DNA of 17,094 nucleotides from Anaerolineaceae bacterium (GTDB taxonomy: Bacteria; Chloroflexota; Anaerolineae; JAAYZQ01): positions 1-17,094 of the forward strand of contig JAAYZQ010000342.1 in assembly GCA_012514775.1 (NCBI GenBank), in the 5' to 3' direction. Made by a program: the position numbers and the translations under genes. Positions within the stretch are counted from its first letter, which is position 1. The number at the start of each line of letters is the position of its first letter. Below, one piece after another: positions 14,757-17,094 of the stretch. The notes under the pieces are model-generated. The model saw only the letters and a list, made by a program, of their open reading frames with translations. It was not told the DNA's origin and did no database searches.

Positions 14757-15862
14757 GCAGGTTCTCCCTCTGGCCCCTGGCCTGGATTTACCCCTTGCCC
14801 GCTGCCTTCCCGGTCCGGCGCCAGGCCGACCGGGACCGTGCCCCGCGAGTCTTTCGCCCCGTCGAGGTTGAGGTCGCAGCAGCGGGCGCGACGTTCGACG
14901 TCGCTGCCCCGGAGTATGGCCGCGGCCAACCACAGCTCGTCCCCCCCGGCCGGCCCTTCCCCGGGCTGGCGGGGGGCAGTTTCACCGCCTGTCCGGCCGT
15001 GGACGAGCCTCCGGCCGCTGGCGCTGTTGGACGGCACCTTGGAGAACACGCGGTGTCCGAGATCCACCGGCGTGTACAGGTGGGTGTGAGTCAGGAGCAT
15101 CTCGGCACGGCCCAGAAACAGGTATCCCGCGTCCTTGAGAGCAAGATGGAAGCGGTTCAGGATGCGCCGTTGAGCATCCGAGTGGAAATACATGAGCGTG
15201 TTGCGGCAGACCAGTAGATCCAGGCGCGAAAGGGGAGGGTCCTGGATGAGGTCGTGCCGGCCAAAGATGACGCAACGGCGCAGGTCATCCCGGACGGTAT
15301 AGCGGCCGCCCGACGGCTCGAGGTACTTGTCTCGCAGTGCTCGGGGTAGGGGCTCGACGGCGCTCTCCGAATAGCTGGCGCGGCGGGCCTGCTGCAAGGC
15401 ATGCTCGTCCACGTCGGTGGCATAGATCTGGACCGAGCTTGACAGGGTCTCCAGGGCCCGCCCTTCGCCGTGCAGGCGCGACAGGGCCTCCGACAGGAGC
15501 ATGGCCAGGGTGTAGGCCTCCTCACCCGTGGAGCAGCCGGCGCTCCAGACCCGTATCCGCTGCCCCGGGCCCCGGCGCTCCAGCATCGCGGGCAAGATCT
15601 CGTCCCGCACAAAGTCCCAGGGCAACTTGTCGCGGTAAAAGCTGGTGACGTTGATCAGAATGGTATCAAACAGCCGCTCGAACTCGTCCGGGTTCGCCTC
15701 GAGATACCTCCCGTACTCCTGATAGTCCTCGGCGCCCACCGCCTGCATTCGCTTGTGGCAGCGGCGCATGAGCGTGGATCGTTTGTAGGCCGTGAAGTCA
15801 AAGCCCCGGCTGCGCCGCAGGAACTCTAACAGGGCTTCGAATTTGGGATCGGGTTCGGTCAA
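14753..15862 (-). CDS. cheR: CheR-type protein glutamate methyltransferase
   Basis: A 369-aa SAM-dependent methyltransferase that modifies glutamates on chemoreceptors or related sensors. The N-terminal helical domain (about 8-75) includes the basic LMRRCHKRM helix, followed by INVTSFYRD. The SAM site is visible as RVWSAGCSTGEEAYTLAM (104-121), YATDVDEHAL (147-156) and LDLLVCRNTLMYF (214-226). The conserved part ends near residue 277; the remaining 90 or so residues are a Gly/Arg-rich, probably disordered tail with two adjacent Cys and no recognised domain. The start is TTG at 15862, whose TTGA overlaps the cheB stop, with GAGGTG 7 bp upstream. No chemoreceptor or cheA is nearby, so the target may be the kinase or another sensor. 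Symbol given by family only. Confidence 0.9.
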   Translation of the reverse strand: MTEPDPKFEALLEFLRRSRGFDFTAYKRSTLMRRCHKRMQAVGAEDYQEYGRYLEANPDEFERLFDTILINVTSFYRDKLPWDFVRDEILPAMLERRGPGQRIRVWSAGCSTGEEAYTLAMLLSEALSRLHGEGRALETLSSSVQIYATDVDEHALQQARRASYSESAVEPLPRALRDKYLEPSGGRYTVRDDLRRCVIFGRHDLIQDPPLSRLDLLVCRNTLMYFHSDAQRRILNRFHLALKDAGYLFLGRAEMLLTHTHLYTPVDLGHRVFSKVPSNSASGRRLVHGRTGGETAPRQPGEGPAGGDELWLAAAILRGSDVERRARCCDLNLDGAKDSRGTVPVGLAPDREGSGQGVNPGQGPEGEPA

Positions 15863-16488
15863 CTCCCATCACCTCTTGCCGCCAGGTCCACGAGAGCGCC
15901 GGCAATCTCGTTCAGCGGCAGGATCATATCGACGGTGCCTGTGTCAATGGCGGCCCCGGGCATGCCGAAAAACTCGGAGCTGGAACGGTCCTGGGCGATG
16001 ACCAGTCCGCCCATCTTCTTGACGGCCCTTACCCCCATCTCGCCGTCACTGCCCGAACCCGTGAGCACGACGGCGATGGTCCGCTCGCGGTAGCTGGCGG
16101 CCACCGACTCGAACAGCAGGTCGGCCGAGGGCCGCACAAAGTGTACCAGCTCGGTCCGGGTCAGGGACAGGCGGCCGTCGCCGTTAACCAGCAGGTGGCG
16201 ATCGGGCGGGGCAATGTGCACCACGCCCCGCTCCACCCGGTCTCCCTCCCGTGCCTGGCAAACCTGCAGCGCGGTGCGCCGGCCCAGGATCTCGGCCATG
16301 AGACTGCGGTGGCGCGGATCGAGGTGTTGGACCACGACCACGGGAAGAAACGCGGCGGGCAGGTCAGACAGGACCTGGGCAAGGGCATTCAGCCCCCCGG
16401 CGGAGGAAGCCATGGCAACGATCTCGAACAGGCCGACACAAGGCCGGCAGGAATCCACGTCTCCTCCCGTACACGCTGGCGGCGGCAT
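15859..16488 (-). CDS. cheB: CheB-type methylesterase domain protein without receiver
   Basis: A 209-aa protein consisting only of the CheB catalytic domain, which removes methyl groups placed by CheR. The catalytic triad is visible: Ser29 in MASSAGGLNAL, His55 in VVVQHLDPRH and Asp148 in GSGSDGEMG. ARGD/HIAPPDRHLLV and FFGMPGAAIDTG segments also fit the family. The usual N-terminal receiver domain (about 120 aa) is missing, so activity would not be controlled by CheA phosphorylation. The ATG at 16488 has a modest GGG ribosome site; a GTG at 16458 behind GGGAGGAG is an alternative start, and residues 1-19 are not typical of the family. It is the first gene of the operon, about 190 nt downstream of a good promoter, and overlaps cheR by 4 nt. 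Confidence 0.9.
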   Translation of the reverse strand: MPPPACTGGDVDSCRPCVGLFEIVAMASSAGGLNALAQVLSDLPAAFLPVVVVQHLDPRHRSLMAEILGRRTALQVCQAREGDRVERGVVHIAPPDRHLLVNGDGRLSLTRTELVHFVRPSADLLFESVAASYRERTIAVVLTGSGSDGEMGVRAVKKMGGLVIAQDRSSSEFFGMPGAAIDTGTVDMILPLNEIAGALVDLAARGDGS

Positions 16489-16685
16489 TCTACCCTTTCA
16501 ACTGGCCGGCTGACCAGTTCGCGGCGTTGGCTCCCCGACGGCGACGGGCCATCGAACCGCCCCACCAGGGGCCGAACACACAGAGGAATGGGAACCGCCG
16601 CGAGAGACACCTCCGGGCCCTGAGCCAGATGCCGGGAGGATTACCGTCTTGGTTCAGCGACCATGCTCTTGAGCTCTCCCGCTCC

Positions 16686-16713
16686 AGTATACCACATCTG
16701 CAAAACTTTGCAA
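16686..16713 (-). promoter_or_regulatory. Promoter of the cheB-cheR-kaiC-kaiB operon
   Basis: On the minus strand TTGCAA (16708-16713), a 16-bp spacer and TATACT (16686-16691). Transcription would start near 16679, leaving a leader of about 190 nt before cheB. In that leader a small hairpin GCCCC-TGGT-GGGGC is visible near 16560-16573, but no known riboswitch was recognised. Confidence 0.65.
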
Positions 16714-16923
16714 GCCTGTGGGCTGTTCTCTGCATATCGCTGCAGGCCTGCGGTTATTCGTTTCTTCGTTGACAGCACATCGTGCAGGGTGCCCGATCCC
16801 TATCACTGACAACTTGATACTGCACCCGGGTCGACGACCCGGGTTTGCGGGATGATGGAAATAGTGGCATAATTAAGGGACACGAAGGCCGTGATTCCGG
16901 TGGGTTGATGGAGAACGAATGGG
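16714..16923. other. Non-coding region with palindrome and possible plus-strand promoter
   Basis: No gene is supported. ACCCGGGTCGACGACCCGGGT (16824-16844) is a near-perfect 21-bp palindrome that could fold as a 9-bp stem. TTGCGG (16845-16850), a 17-bp spacer and CATAAT (16868-16873) form a possible promoter facing the repeat array at the right edge. A segment near 16754-16777 (TTATTCGTTTCTTCGTTGAC) resembles part of those repeats, suggesting a decayed copy. Confidence 0.45.
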
Positions 16924-17094
16924 GTCAACGAATGAAGAACGAATAAACGAATGATCAGGGGGGAGTTGCAGATTCGTTTATTCGTTGCCCATTCGTTGGC
17001 AGCGCAGAAAGCCGTCAACGAATGAAGAGCGATTAAACGAATGACCAGGGGGGAGTCGCAGATTCGTTTATTCGTTGCCCATTCGTTGGCAGCG
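16924..17094. repeat. 90-bp tandem repeat, each unit a long nested hairpin (runs off window)
   Basis: Unit 1 is 16924-17013; unit 2 starts at 17014 and is cut by the window end after 81 bp. They differ at only a few positions. In unit 1 the inner arms AACGAATAAACGAAT (16938-16952) and ATTCGTTTATTCGTT (16972-16986) are perfect complements around a 19-nt loop containing GGGGGG. The outer arms CAACGAATG (16926-16934) and CATTCGTTG (16990-16998) also pair perfectly, with 3-nt internal loops between them. Unit 2 has two mismatches in the left inner arm. The word ACGAAT/ATTCGT recurs throughout. Confidence 0.92.

Noticed and set aside
14753..16488. A complete chemotaxis cluster
   Set aside because: Only CheB and CheR domains are present. 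No CheA, CheW or methyl-accepting receptor is seen in the window.
8750..16488. kaiA in the operon
   Set aside because: No reading frame on either strand resembles KaiA; all frames in the operon are assigned.
16489..16685. Riboswitch in the cheB leader
   Set aside because: The leader is about 190 nt, but I could not match it to cyclic-di-GMP, cobalamin or other familiar cores; only one small hairpin is clear.
16924..17094. CRISPR array
   Set aside because: The units are 90 bp long and almost identical over their whole length, with no variable spacers and no cas genes nearby.
16924..17094. Plasmid-type iterons or replication origin
   Set aside because: No DnaA boxes or rep gene are visible, and the gene content is chromosomal.

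Overview
The window is about 17 kb of GC-rich bacterial DNA. The gene set suggests a Chloroflexota-type organism (Anaerolineae or a relative): a glmS gene under a glmS ribozyme, greA-lysS, a KaiC/KaiB operon, GAAC-N4-GTTC LexA boxes, and consensus sigma-A promoters standing out from a GC-rich background. The phylum is an inference from gene content and protein style. No 16S rRNA or other definitive marker is present.

Left part (1-5254), housekeeping. A partial minus-strand gene resembling the start of an FtsK/SpoIIIE DNA translocase lies behind a near-perfect promoter that carries two LexA (SOS) boxes. Next on the minus strand come a two-helix membrane protein and endonuclease III (nth). A 432-bp gap follows with promoter-like elements and possible RNA structure, then a small MerR/excisionase-type HTH protein (plus strand) with a strong terminator. 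greA and lysS form a plus-strand operon whose promoter is followed almost at once by a small terminator-like hairpin, suggesting attenuation. A Cys-rich lipoprotein gene converges on lysS across a 15-bp tandem repeat.

Middle part (5255-8750). An OmpR-type response regulator with a degenerate receiver (minus) and glmS (plus) diverge from a 570-bp region. That region holds a promoter in each direction and a clear glmS ribozyme, the self-cleaving GlcN6P sensor, carrying an unusual extra hairpin insertion. glmS ends at a perfect 17-bp stem-loop.

Right part (8750-16488), signalling. A tightly packed minus-strand operon reads cheB (methylesterase domain only), cheR, kaiC, kaiB, a four-PAS soluble histidine kinase, an OmpR-type response regulator, and a frameshifted single-domain response regulator. 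The cheB/cheR and cheR/kaiC junctions overlap by 4 nt and kaiC/kaiB by 8 nt, so these genes are probably translated in a coupled way. KaiC keeps both Walker A motifs, the CI catalytic Glu pair, a CII Asp-Glu pair and the Ser-Thr autophosphorylation pair, and adds a C-terminal coiled coil. No KaiA, CheA or chemoreceptor is visible. The reading offered is a KaiA-less KaiBC timing or stress module joined to a methylation-type adaptation pair and a two-component output; this is inference.

Right edge (16489-17094). The operon promoter lies here, then a palindrome, then at least two 90-bp tandem units each able to fold as a long nested hairpin built from ACGAAT/ATTCGT words. The array runs off the window.
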